From Halorubrum rubrum (lineage in GTDB: Archaea > Halobacteriota > Halobacteria > Halobacteriales > Haloferacaceae), in assembly GCF_024494685.1 (NCBI RefSeq), contig NZ_JANHDM010000013.1:1-64000 (forward strand): DNA of 64,000 nucleotides, given 5' to 3'. The notes under the pieces were generated by a model. That model did not search any database and was not told the origin of the DNA. It was given only the letters and a program-made list of their open reading frames with translations. Positions 1-7,076 of the stretch are shown here, piece after piece. Made by a program: the position numbers and the translations under genes. Each line of letters opens with the position of its first letter. The first letter of the stretch is position 1.

Positions 1-71
1 CCTGGGGGAAGCGCCGTCGTGAGGCGGTTGCAGCATTCGTGCTTCACCGACGGCGTCGGGGTACTTCAAAG

Positions 72-101
72 TGGTCGTGATTACCGGCGTAATCACGACC
101 A
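72..101. repeat. perfect 13-bp inverted repeat (hairpin)
   Basis: Arms at 72-84 (TGGTCGTGATTAC) and 89-101 are exact reverse complements around a 4-base CGGC centre. It lies downstream of the partition operon. It could be a terminator hairpin or a protein-binding site; there is no adjoining T-run to decide. No gene is visible in 1-298. Confidence 0.6.
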
Positions 102-240
102 GACGTCTATTTGCCTAAAGTTCCGGATTCCGGCGGTAGCAGTGTTAATAGCCAAGAAACCAGATTTATAAATTATATATCGCTATACCAAAACTGAGCC
201 ACGGTCTCAACTGAGTCCACCGTATAGAGGCGGAATCAGA

Positions 241-305
241 CTATTCTGAGGTTGCTGGTGGGGTATTGTAGAATAGTATCCTATTTTGGAATAGTGCGCT
301 ATTCA
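241..305. repeat. partition-type repeats at 3' end of par operon
   Basis: Copies of GAATAGT at 271-277 and 289-295 (18 bp apart, two 9-bp units) are interleaved with inverted copies at 281-285 (CTATT) and 298-304 (GCTATTC). The last copy overlaps the stop codon of the small par gene. The same motif is arrayed upstream and inside the start of parA, so this is inferred to be a binding site of the partition partner protein. Confidence 0.6.
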
Positions 306-700
306 GTCGATTCTGAAGAAGCAGACTCGCGGGCTTGTTCGAATCGTTCGGCCACTTCGTCTACGAGATCTTCCTCCACGACGGTTCGGAGAAGAGCATC
401 AGTCATCTCCCGAACGACGATGTTCTGGTAGCCCTGCTGGTTGAGCTCGCGTTCCAGTTCGTACTTCAGCCAGGAATCGAAGTCCTCGATCGTAGCCACC
501 CGGGCGTAGAAAGGCCGCTGTTTAGCGGCCTCATAGCTGAACGCTGAATCGGTCATCGGGTTTTGTCGTTCGACGGGTTCCTGAGAGGGCATCTCCTCGT
601 CGCCTTCCGATTCAGACGCGTCATCCGTATCCTGGGGTTCGTCGTCCGGTTCATCTTCGAGTGTCTCCCCGAGGTCGGCAAACGGATCGTCGTCAGACAT
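299..700 (-). CDS. small acidic partner of ParA (ParB-like adaptor, predicted)
   Basis: A 133-aa protein. The first ~50 residues are extremely acidic and low-complexity (DDEPDDEPQDTDD). The C-terminal ~75 residues (from about FYARVATIEDF) are a compact helical domain. Its ATG at 700 overlaps the parA stop by 8 bp, so the two are translationally coupled. ParA operons normally have a second small gene encoding the centromere-binding adaptor, and the repeats around the operon fit that role. No ParB or SegB motif is evident by eye, so the function is inferred from context. A longer frame reaching 892 is rejected because it runs inside parA. Confidence 0.7.
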   Translation of the reverse strand: MSDDDPFADLGETLEDEPDDEPQDTDDASESEGDEEMPSQEPVERQNPMTDSAFSYEAAKQRPFYARVATIEDFDSWLKYELERELNQQGYQNIVVREMTDALLRTVVEEDLVDEVAERFEQARESASSESTE

Positions 701-1640
701 GGCGGACCACCTCACCTGCCTCGACGATGTGCGCCAACTCGTCGAAACACTGCAACTGGTCACAGTCAGGGTCGTAGTCCAGCAGGGGTTTGCGCTCGCC
801 ATAGGCCTTCGTGATGCTGGTTCGGTCCCGGATGCCTGGTGAGGGTTTGAGATCGCCGGCGTCGACAGCCTCCCAGTCCGTGATTCTCGCAAAATTCGGG
901 ATGCGGTCCTGAAGATTATCGTGCGAGTTGAGACGTTCGAGGAGCTGTCGATCTTGAGTCTGCTGGTCGATACGGCCGCTCAACATGTTCGGAACCAGCG
1001 ACAGGACGTCGACGTCCATATGCTGCCGAAGCGGGGAGATCTGTCGCTCGATGGTTCGCTCCAAGCCGGCCATCGCCTCGTTCCCCGGGGCGAGCGGAAG
1101 CACCAAGTTCGCCGTCGCGACGAGCGCGTTGTCCGTGAGTCGGGATCGGTACGCCGGCGAATCCGTGACGATATAATCGTACGTGTCCCCAAGGAGTGGG
1201 TCGACGACTTCCCGTTTGAGCAGCGCAGAGGGTTGGAATACGTCGCCGACGACGATCTCCCGCTCGACCTGTTCTAAGTCCTCGCTGGACGGGAGGATAT
1301 CGAACTCATAGCTGGTATCGTAGACAACTGAAGTCGGGTCAGCATCGTTGAAGAAAACGTCGCCGATGGTTTCCTCGGTGTTGTGGTACTGGTCGTCAAA
1401 CCCCAGGCCCACGGACGCGTGGCCGTTCGGGTCAAGATCGATGAGGAGGACATCGTGGTCGTGTGAGGCCAGCTGTCGGGCGAGGTTGACAGCGATCGTC
1501 GATTTGCCGACGCCCCCCTTCAGCATACACACCGAAACAGCCCGAGAGTTCCCATCGGTCTGTACCGAATCATATGGGCTATTCGGGCTATTTGTTCTAT
1601 CTATGCTATTCTTGCTATCCGAGCCACTCATACTATTCAA
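693..1640 (-). CDS. parA: ParA/Soj/SegA-type partition ATPase
   Basis: A 315-aa Walker-type ATPase. The deviant Walker A KGGVGKST is at residues 41-48, followed by a Walker A' LIDLDPNGHAS and a switch-like ITDSPAY segment, as in ParA/MinD proteins. ParA proteins segregate plasmids through ATP-dependent nucleoid binding together with a centromere-bound partner; here the partner is probably the overlapping downstream gene. The first ~30 residues are an unusual run of tripeptides (NSI, DRT, NSP, NSP) encoded by the 9-bp DNA repeats described separately, so the N-terminus may be shaped by a DNA site rather than by protein function. A start at residue 4 is equally possible. Confidence 0.92.
   Translation of the reverse strand: MNSMSGSDSKNSIDRTNSPNSPYDSVQTDGNSRAVSVCMLKGGVGKSTIAVNLARQLASHDHDVLLIDLDPNGHASVGLGFDDQYHNTEETIGDVFFNDADPTSVVYDTSYEFDILPSSEDLEQVEREIVVGDVFQPSALLKREVVDPLLGDTYDYIVTDSPAYRSRLTDNALVATANLVLPLAPGNEAMAGLERTIERQISPLRQHMDVDVLSLVPNMLSGRIDQQTQDRQLLERLNSHDNLQDRIPNFARITDWEAVDAGDLKPSPGIRDRTSITKAYGERKPLLDYDPDCDQLQCFDELAHIVEAGEVVRHV
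1578..1638. repeat. 9-bp-phased tandem repeat array overlapping parA start
   Basis: CTAT cores occur at 1579, 1588, 1597, 1606, 1615 and 1633, with a degenerate unit at 1624, so the period is exactly 9 bp. The unit consensus is about GCTATTC plus two bases. The array lies within the first codons of parA and reaches just past its start. Phased short direct repeats are typical of centromere/operator sites bound by small ribbon-helix-helix or HTH partners. Confidence 0.75.
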
Positions 1641-1673
1641 AAGTATTCACCCCTCTCAACTTAACTCTATGGT

Positions 1674-1733
1674 GAATAGTTTGAATGGTGTACTATCTAT
1701 ACTGTTTAGGCTATTCAAGAATAGTATTCTATC
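1674..1733. promoter_or_regulatory. parA promoter region with further GAATAGT/ACTATTC units
   Basis: Units at 1674 (GAATAGT), 1683 (GAATGGT), 1692 (ACTATCT), 1701 (ACTGTTT), 1710 (GCTATTC), 1719 (GAATAGT) and 1727 (TTCTATC) keep roughly 9-bp register, in both orientations. This is the upstream region of the par operon, so the array probably serves both as autoregulatory operator and partition site. The rest of 1734-1992 is AT-rich with no gene seen. Confidence 0.6.
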
Positions 1734-1992
1734 TCAAAATAGATTAGATAGAAGAGTGGAACGTAGAATCAGGAAACGATCTCTCATAGACCGGACTCAA
1801 TAACGGTCAGTTCACTGGAAGACCACTCAAACAGTTCCTTGACAAAAACGAGGATCACGATTATCAGGAAGAGTGACCCCTCACTACGGGGGTTCAGATT
1901 AATCATAGAACCCTCCTCTACTGTGACTGAAGATACTCAACCACACATCTAGTATGATTTTTTATCTTTCCCAGATTTTTGGCAACCATCGG

Positions 1993-2626
1993 ATGTACGA
2001 GATACTCGACGACACGGCGGTACAGGTCGTCCTCGCCATCAAGAGTGGCGACTCTATCCGCAATGTCGCCCAACAACTCCACACGCCGTACGAGACGGTC
2101 CGACAGGCCGTGAACCGTCTCGAAGACTCAGGATACGTCCACTATGATGACGGCCTCTCTGTCGTCAACGAGCAGGTAAGAGACGCCGCCCGCGAACTCA
2201 TCGCTGCCAGTGCCGGCGGCAGTTCCCTCTCGATTGAGGAGGCGTACGTCCTCCCACAGTTTGGAGACTGGCCGTTTGCCTTCAAGCGGATCGATGCTGT
2301 CTATGTCTGGACCAGGGCGGATACCAAGTCGGTCGCAAGCCTACCGACTATCTGTTGTTCCTAGCTGTCTACGAGCAAGATATCGACGCCTGGAAAGAGT
2401 TTTTTGAATCGTTCGACCTTCCCACCGCATTCGAGCGACGGGAGACGAGTTAGAGAGGCCGCTACAGGTCGTCCTTGAGCCACGTTCGTCACTCGATGTC
2501 AATCACGTCGAAGGATATCCGGTGATCCCGAGAGGTGAGACGGTTGAGTATATGCGCGAAAACTACGCCCAGTTTCAGTCGGCACTGGAGATCCTTGACC
2601 GGATGTATGAGGGTCTCAAGCTTTAG
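1993..2626 (+). pseudogene. winged-helix regulator, two frameshifts
   Basis: The reading frame starts MYEILDDTAVQVVLAI and has a clear winged-helix region (residues ~1-50, TPYETVRQAVNRLEDSGYV). It is intact to about 2311, continues in another frame from about 2315 (GGYQVGRKPTDYLLFLAVYE), and shifts again near 2445 into a third frame (DELERPLQVVLEPRSS) ending at a TAG at 2624-2626. All three pieces read as one ~210-aa haloarchaeal regulator of unknown target. Two single-base indels, or sequencing errors, explain the breaks. An ATG at 1954 would add 13 residues but is less likely. Confidence 0.75.
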
Positions 2627-2636
2627 TGAGGAGAGG

Positions 2637-2948
2637 TTAGAAGTCTAAAGAAATTTCCTCACTATCACCCGAGGGAAAGAGGAGATCAAATGCAGGATGC
2701 TTGTAGAGAATCTCGCGGCACTCACGGCATCGCGTGAATAGGGATTGCTCCGCATCCCAAAAATCAGAACGCATTACGACAGCAGAATCACGTGAGCCGT
2801 AATGCCCACCAGATACTGAAAAATGGTTGAACTCAAGCCCTCCACACTCCGGACAGGGATCATTCATACTTTCCCAGTCATCCCGCTTAACGCCGGAAAT
2901 TGTCTGTTCGTTCTCTTCTTGATCAATAACTCGTATCGAGAGTCTCAT
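2637..2948 (-). CDS. small zinc-ribbon-like protein
   Basis: A 103-aa protein with CPECGG at about residues 32-37 and CRECREIL about 45 residues later, suggesting one zinc-binding site. The rest is not recognised. It stands between convergent regulator-like genes and its function is unknown. Codon use and acidic composition fit a real haloarchaeal gene. Confidence 0.6.
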   Translation of the reverse strand: MRLSIRVIDQEENEQTISGVKRDDWESMNDPCPECGGLEFNHFSVSGGHYGSRDSAVVMRSDFWDAEQSLFTRCRECREILYKHPAFDLLFPSGDSEEISLDF

Positions 2949-2993
2949 TGGATCTCGCCTCCGCCCATATTGAGGCGAAATAAAATGGCGGTA

Positions 2994-3341
2994 TCAGTCG
3001 ATCATTCGAGCAACCACAATCAGGATCAAATACTCCTCAATACGAGGAGTGACTGTTACGATTTTAGCGCGATCGTCGTAATCAATAATATCGTATTTGG
3101 CGAGTTTTGGCAGGTGGTTCTGAATCAACCCATTATATACTGATTCATAATCTTGGGAAGTGACTTCTCGTGGTGAAGTTCCATTTTCGACGCTTCCAAT
3201 CACCCTAGCCAGATGTCGGACATCAATATCCTGTTCGTACCCGAATAGGAATAAGTAATTTAATAGAAGGACTCGCCGTTCATTTCCGAGAATTCCAAGG
3301 ACATTCGTAACGCTACTGGGGTAATGAGCAGTAGACGTCAT
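2994..3341 (-). CDS. winged-helix protein, DUF7344-like
   Basis: A 115-aa protein with an ERRVLLLNYLFLF helix, a middle RHLARVIGSVENG segment, and the LPKLAKYDIIDYD recognition-type segment seen in the haloarchaeal DUF7344 family. Such proteins are predicted DNA-binding regulators with unknown targets. The family assignment is from memory of the motif pattern. It is followed by the zinc-ribbon gene on the same strand after 45 bp. Confidence 0.65.
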   Translation of the reverse strand: MTSTAHYPSSVTNVLGILGNERRVLLLNYLFLFGYEQDIDVRHLARVIGSVENGTSPREVTSQDYESVYNGLIQNHLPKLAKYDIIDYDDRAKIVTVTPRIEEYLILIVVARMID

Positions 3342-3598
3342 ACAAGATCTCCTTGAATTCCTCTCGGCGGTACATACCGATTCTGACCATCGGATTTTTG
3401 CAGGTTGTCGGTTTGAATGTACATGCTGTCTGTCTCAGGCAGCGCGGGCGCGGTGTCTCCAGCACCGCCCTCGTTTCTGAGGGGCCGCGCTTCATACCTT
3501 CAACACTCTCCCAGACCCTTAATTCTAACGTAGTAATATACTCTGTTAGACTATTGGGGAAGGATACGACTATACGAACAGATGCGTATTCGCCACAC
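3342..3598. other. intergenic region with no supported gene
   Basis: This is the gap between the divergent genes at 3341 and 3599. Open frames run through it on both strands, but they overlap each other and a real gene and show no recognisable domain. It probably holds the divergent promoters. Confidence 0.5.
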
Positions 3599-3841
3599 AT
3601 GACTAATGAGGAATACGCTCCGAGTGAAAACGAGGAAGAAATCCTGAATGTTTTGAAGGAAGGGCAGGGTTCATCTCAACCCTGGGGACGAGCAAACCCA
3701 TTATTCCTACGGGAACAGACCGGCCTAAACAAGCAGCAGGTGAATTATGCACTTAGGCAACTCATCGCTGCTGGATGGGTAACTAAGGTCACGGAGGGGC
3801 TTTATGAATTCGTTGACGATCCCCGAAATGGTAACACTTGA
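3599..3841 (+). CDS. small winged-helix protein
   Basis: An 80-aa protein starting MTNEEYAPSENEEEIL. A single winged-helix domain (FLREQTGLNKQQVNYALRQLIAAGWVTKV) with a terminal wing fills it. An in-frame extension upstream to 3353 is possible but reads as non-coding. Its 3' end converges on the ATPase gene 12 bp away. Probably a transcriptional regulator; target unknown. Confidence 0.65.
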   Translation: MTNEEYAPSENEEEILNVLKEGQGSSQPWGRANPLFLREQTGLNKQQVNYALRQLIAAGWVTKVTEGLYEFVDDPRNGNT

Positions 3842-3852
3842 ATTATTGATTA

Positions 3853-5010
3853 TCAGACCGTCTCTTCCACCCAAGCAGCTGTGATTTTATTTTCCTTTGA
3901 TTCCGCAGCATCATCGAGGATACGACTACACATAGATAGGACCTGTCGGATATTGCCCTGTGATGTTTGGAGAATCAAATCCAACGCCTCCTCAGAGAAT
4001 GGCTCTATCCCTTCATTATCAGCAGAAGACACTCTCTCTTGATCTAGATAATCACGCACCAACTCATAGAGGTTCTCACTTGTAAGGGGTTTCAGAGCAA
4101 CTTCTTCCCCAATTCGCTCACTGAACGCGTGGTACTCACTCATCACGTCTTGCCATACCTCGGGAGCACAACCAAACAGCATGCATAGTCCCGAACTGTT
4201 CTGATCCATCAGGTGCCGAATGCTGTTGAGTGTTGCCTGTTCATCCTTTGGTGAGAGTCGCGCGATGCTCTCGAACTCGTCGACGAAGACGAAAATACCC
4301 GTATAACCGAGTTCGAGGAGCATATTTTTGAGTGCAGTGAAGGCCCGAACACCCATCGTGTCGTCGTCGAGTGCGCTGTGAATTTCCATCTCCTTGCGCT
4401 GCTCGTAACGAATCCCCTCTGCGGTAAGCCACTGCCACGCGTAGAGATTCGTGTCCTCGTACACCATGTGGATAATGGCACGCGCAAAGTCGGCGAATTT
4501 CGTCACATCGCTGAGGCGGCGAATCGCCTCGGGGACAATTTCCGAGAGCAGCACATCGCCTTCGTCAATCAGCGATTCCATCCCACTGGCACCGATCGGG
4601 TTTGTGTCGGTGACATCTCTCGCCACAGATGCAAGAAACTCGTACGCGAGCTCTTGGAGTCGGTTGAAACCCAGGTCGTAGACAAACTCGTGGTAGATGT
4701 CGAGGAATCCTTCACCAGGCTGGGCGACATATCCCACGACGACGTCGTCGCGACCACGGAGGAGCGAGCGCGTGTATTTGAGCGTGTGAGACTTCCCATT
4801 CCCATACTTTCCAGTGACTACCAGATGTTTCGACTTCCCAGTAGACAACATCGACGAAACCGTCGAGCTGATCTTATCCGAAACGTGCTGCTGCCCACAG
4901 TAAATCTCGGGGTCTTCAGCTGGAACTGGACTGTATGGGAAGGGGTTCGCGTTTAGGTCGTACTGTGAGTAGTCTTGCTGTTCGTCGGTGATCGTGAATG
5001 CGTCGGACAT
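3853..5010 (-). CDS. AAA ATPase of the predicted DNA-modification operon
   Basis: A 385-aa P-loop ATPase. It begins with a DLNANPFPYSPVP segment, has Walker A GKYGNGKSHT around residues 67-75, Walker B FVFVDEFES around 240-248, and an arginine-rich sensor region near the C-terminus (GNIRQVLSMCSRIL). It is the last gene of a minus-strand operon with a 298-aa HTH protein (1-bp overlap) and the DpdA-like TGT. The same order (HTH protein then ATPase with a G.YG.GKSH loop) recurs in the restriction operon at 15.2-19.4 kb. Probably it couples nucleotide hydrolysis to DNA recognition by the modification enzymes; that role is inferred from context. Confidence 0.75.
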   Translation of the reverse strand: MSDAFTITDEQQDYSQYDLNANPFPYSPVPAEDPEIYCGQQHVSDKISSTVSSMLSTGKSKHLVVTGKYGNGKSHTLKYTRSLLRGRDDVVVGYVAQPGEGFLDIYHEFVYDLGFNRLQELAYEFLASVARDVTDTNPIGASGMESLIDEGDVLLSEIVPEAIRRLSDVTKFADFARAIIHMVYEDTNLYAWQWLTAEGIRYEQRKEMEIHSALDDDTMGVRAFTALKNMLLELGYTGIFVFVDEFESIARLSPKDEQATLNSIRHLMDQNSSGLCMLFGCAPEVWQDVMSEYHAFSERIGEEVALKPLTSENLYELVRDYLDQERVSSADNEGIEPFSEEALDLILQTSQGNIRQVLSMCSRILDDAAESKENKITAAWVEETV

Positions 5011-5906
5011 TATGTAGCCTCCTGCGAGTATTCGATGTCGCGGTCATGCACCGCGAGGTAGTAGTATTTCTTACCGAACTGTTCAACGCCGGCCATAACC
5101 TGCTGAGTGGACTGGGATGTGCTAACTAAACCGTCCTCTTCAGAGAGCGCTATACGCTTGATGCCGAGTGCAGAATCCTTCGCAGCCGTATCCATTGGCG
5201 CTCCCGACAGCTCGAGCTTACCGACGTTCTGTCGGCAGAGCTCCAGCAGCGCTGCGTCGAAATCATCGCGAGTGCAGCCGAGTCGTTCACAGGTCTCCTC
5301 ACGGAGACGTGGAATCGACAGGTAGCGCTGTCGAAGGTCAACACCTGCTCTCTCTTCAAGATCGTCGTACACGTCCAAAAGCAGGTAGTGGTAGTTAGCG
5401 GATATCGCCGCCTGGTCTACCAAGTAGTAGTTACCTGTGAACGCGTTCCGTTGGACTCGGCCCAACCGCTCAGCCCAATCCCCAAGGACCTCCACACTCG
5501 TTTGGTTATATGAATATGGGCTGAACTCTTGTGCCTCTTCCAATTGAGTCAAGAGTGTGTCTAAACCAGCGTTTTCGACGTTTTCGAGAACCTCGATGAA
5601 TGTCCCGTAGTGGGGACTACGTGTCTCCAAGATTGTACTTACTTGGCTCCAGTCCTCGTCGCGAATTGCACTAAGGAATGACAAACCGACATCAGTCGTC
5701 GTATAGACTGGTTCCTCGCCAGAATCATCTTCGTCGAGCAACGAGATACGCTTTGCTTCAAGGATTGTTTCACGTGCACGGCGGTGACTTACCTCCAATT
5801 CGTCCTCAAGATCTACAGTTGACTTGCTAACTGCTTCACAGGCATGAGTCAGTTCAGCCATCCGGCTGAGAGTGACTGGCCTTACAGTTGGTCTCTCATC
5901 GCTCAT
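5010..5906 (-). CDS. winged-helix protein of the modification operon
   Basis: A 298-aa protein. The N-terminal ~65 residues form a winged helix (STVDLEDELEVSHRRARETILEAKRISLL), and a second HTH-like stretch is near residues 195-225 (PRLREETCERLGCTRDDFDAALLEL). It overlaps the TGT gene by 4 bp (ATGA) and the ATPase gene by 1 bp, so the three are made together. It is the positional counterpart of the 255-aa HTH protein preceding the large ATPase in the restriction operon. It may be a DNA-recognition subunit; there is no catalytic motif. Confidence 0.65.
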   Translation of the reverse strand: MSDERPTVRPVTLSRMAELTHACEAVSKSTVDLEDELEVSHRRARETILEAKRISLLDEDDSGEEPVYTTTDVGLSFLSAIRDEDWSQVSTILETRSPHYGTFIEVLENVENAGLDTLLTQLEEAQEFSPYSYNQTSVEVLGDWAERLGRVQRNAFTGNYYLVDQAAISANYHYLLLDVYDDLEERAGVDLRQRYLSIPRLREETCERLGCTRDDFDAALLELCRQNVGKLELSGAPMDTAAKDSALGIKRIALSEEDGLVSTSQSTQQVMAGVEQFGKKYYYLAVHDRDIEYSQEAT

Positions 5907-6937
5907 GTGAGCCTCCTCATCTGTTGCTTCGCGGTTTCGTATGCCCGCTTAGTGACCTCGTTGCCGCTGAAGCGCAAGTCGAGGTACTCCTCAATATCTC
6001 GACCAGATTCGGCGACATACCGGAAGCGTCGCAGCTCGGTCGCAAGTGCCCAGAGATTATGCTGGGTCAGGGCAGTTCGGTCTTCGCGAATCTCGTCGAG
6101 TGCTTTTTGTCCACACACTGGGCAGGGACAGGGGAGCCTGTCTAGTTCCTCGATATTGCGTAGTTCTTCTCCCCCGAATCCCGGAATTAGGTAGTTCCGG
6201 TTGCCTGCACTACGAATGAAGGCCGAAGAGTCGAAACTGTCGACCCCCAAGTAGAGCAGCAGTGGTTGATAGACGAGACCTCCGAGACCATACACGTGCA
6301 GGTGCTTGTCTGTCGCGTTTCGTGCAGATAGTATCAGTTTTGTTACTTTTTTATAGTCGGTTCGTATTGGAACCATACTTCCGAGGGCATAGCCATCGAA
6401 TTCACCATTCTTCTCTAAGTATTGTATGTTATTCCGGATCGTCTCTGGATCGTAACCATGGACACTCGCGAAGAGAAGGCCCTCCCCATCGTGATGGTCG
6501 CTCGCTTTGAGTGCGTACTCGATGCTTTGGTCGATTCGCCGTTGGTTTTCTGCTGCCCGATTCTCCCTTGAGAGAGGAATGTCGACTGTACCGAGGATGT
6601 CCGCGTCCAATTGTCTCTGGGTATCAAGCGTTTTTGCTGGGGTAGTGTCCACTTCTTCGTTGGCGAAATCGAACCCACCACTATCAGCGAAAACGATGGT
6701 GTCCTCGGGGACGTCCATTTCCTCCCGTAATGTTACACCATTCGATATTCTCTGCCACATTGGGTCTCGGTTGCGAATTGATCTCGCGTTGATCATCGCT
6801 GCCGAGAACTCTGGGATCGTGCCGACGTACGTCGGTGTATTGTCACTCGACCGCTTCCCGATGTTTCTGACGGGGAAGAGAACAGGGGTATCTAATTCCC
6901 CTCGGGGGAGGTCGAGTTTCCTGCGTCGATACAACAT
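5903..6937 (-). CDS. dpdA: TGT-family DNA transglycosylase, DpdA-like
   Basis: A 344-aa TIM-barrel TGT homologue. Visible active-site features: ADSGGF at 84-89 (general-base Asp85), TVD at 117-119, SVHG at 158-161, ALGS at 184-187, HVYGLGG at 214-220, and GVDSFDSS at 231-238 (nucleophile Asp in this segment). The TGT zinc site is CPCPVC (C270, C272, C275) with H293. TGTs swap guanine for a 7-deazaguanine. Archaeal tRNA TGTs are longer and carry a PUA domain, absent here. The preQ0 genes a few kb away and the restriction-type operon beyond them point to a DNA-acting DpdA role. The name rests on motifs and context. Confidence 0.8.
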   Translation of the reverse strand: MLYRRRKLDLPRGELDTPVLFPVRNIGKRSSDNTPTYVGTIPEFSAAMINARSIRNRDPMWQRISNGVTLREEMDVPEDTIVFADSGGFDFANEEVDTTPAKTLDTQRQLDADILGTVDIPLSRENRAAENQRRIDQSIEYALKASDHHDGEGLLFASVHGYDPETIRNNIQYLEKNGEFDGYALGSMVPIRTDYKKVTKLILSARNATDKHLHVYGLGGLVYQPLLLYLGVDSFDSSAFIRSAGNRNYLIPGFGGEELRNIEELDRLPCPCPVCGQKALDEIREDRTALTQHNLWALATELRRFRYVAESGRDIEEYLDLRFSGNEVTKRAYETAKQQMRRLT

Positions 6938-7076
6938 GCCTCCCGCTCGGGTAGGCTGTCCTCTTATTTAGTGAATGGGGCAATATGGACCGTTCAATAA
7001 TATATCATTTATCCTAGAGTGGGGGATGGTTCTTAGGAGCGGAAGAACACGTACGATGCCACTTGGTAGTGGAGGA
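6938..7076. promoter_or_regulatory. short intergenic gap, probable promoter of the dpdA operon
   Basis: A 139-bp AT-rich gap before the dpdA-like gene, containing an AATAATATAT stretch around 6996-7005. The gap separates it from the larger TGT-fusion gene, so the three-gene operon may have its own promoter. Confidence 0.35.

Noticed and set aside
3313-3600. Minus-strand 95-codon frame overlapping the DUF7344-like gene start
   Set aside because: Basic composition, Cys-rich fragments, overlaps two better genes; at most a remnant.
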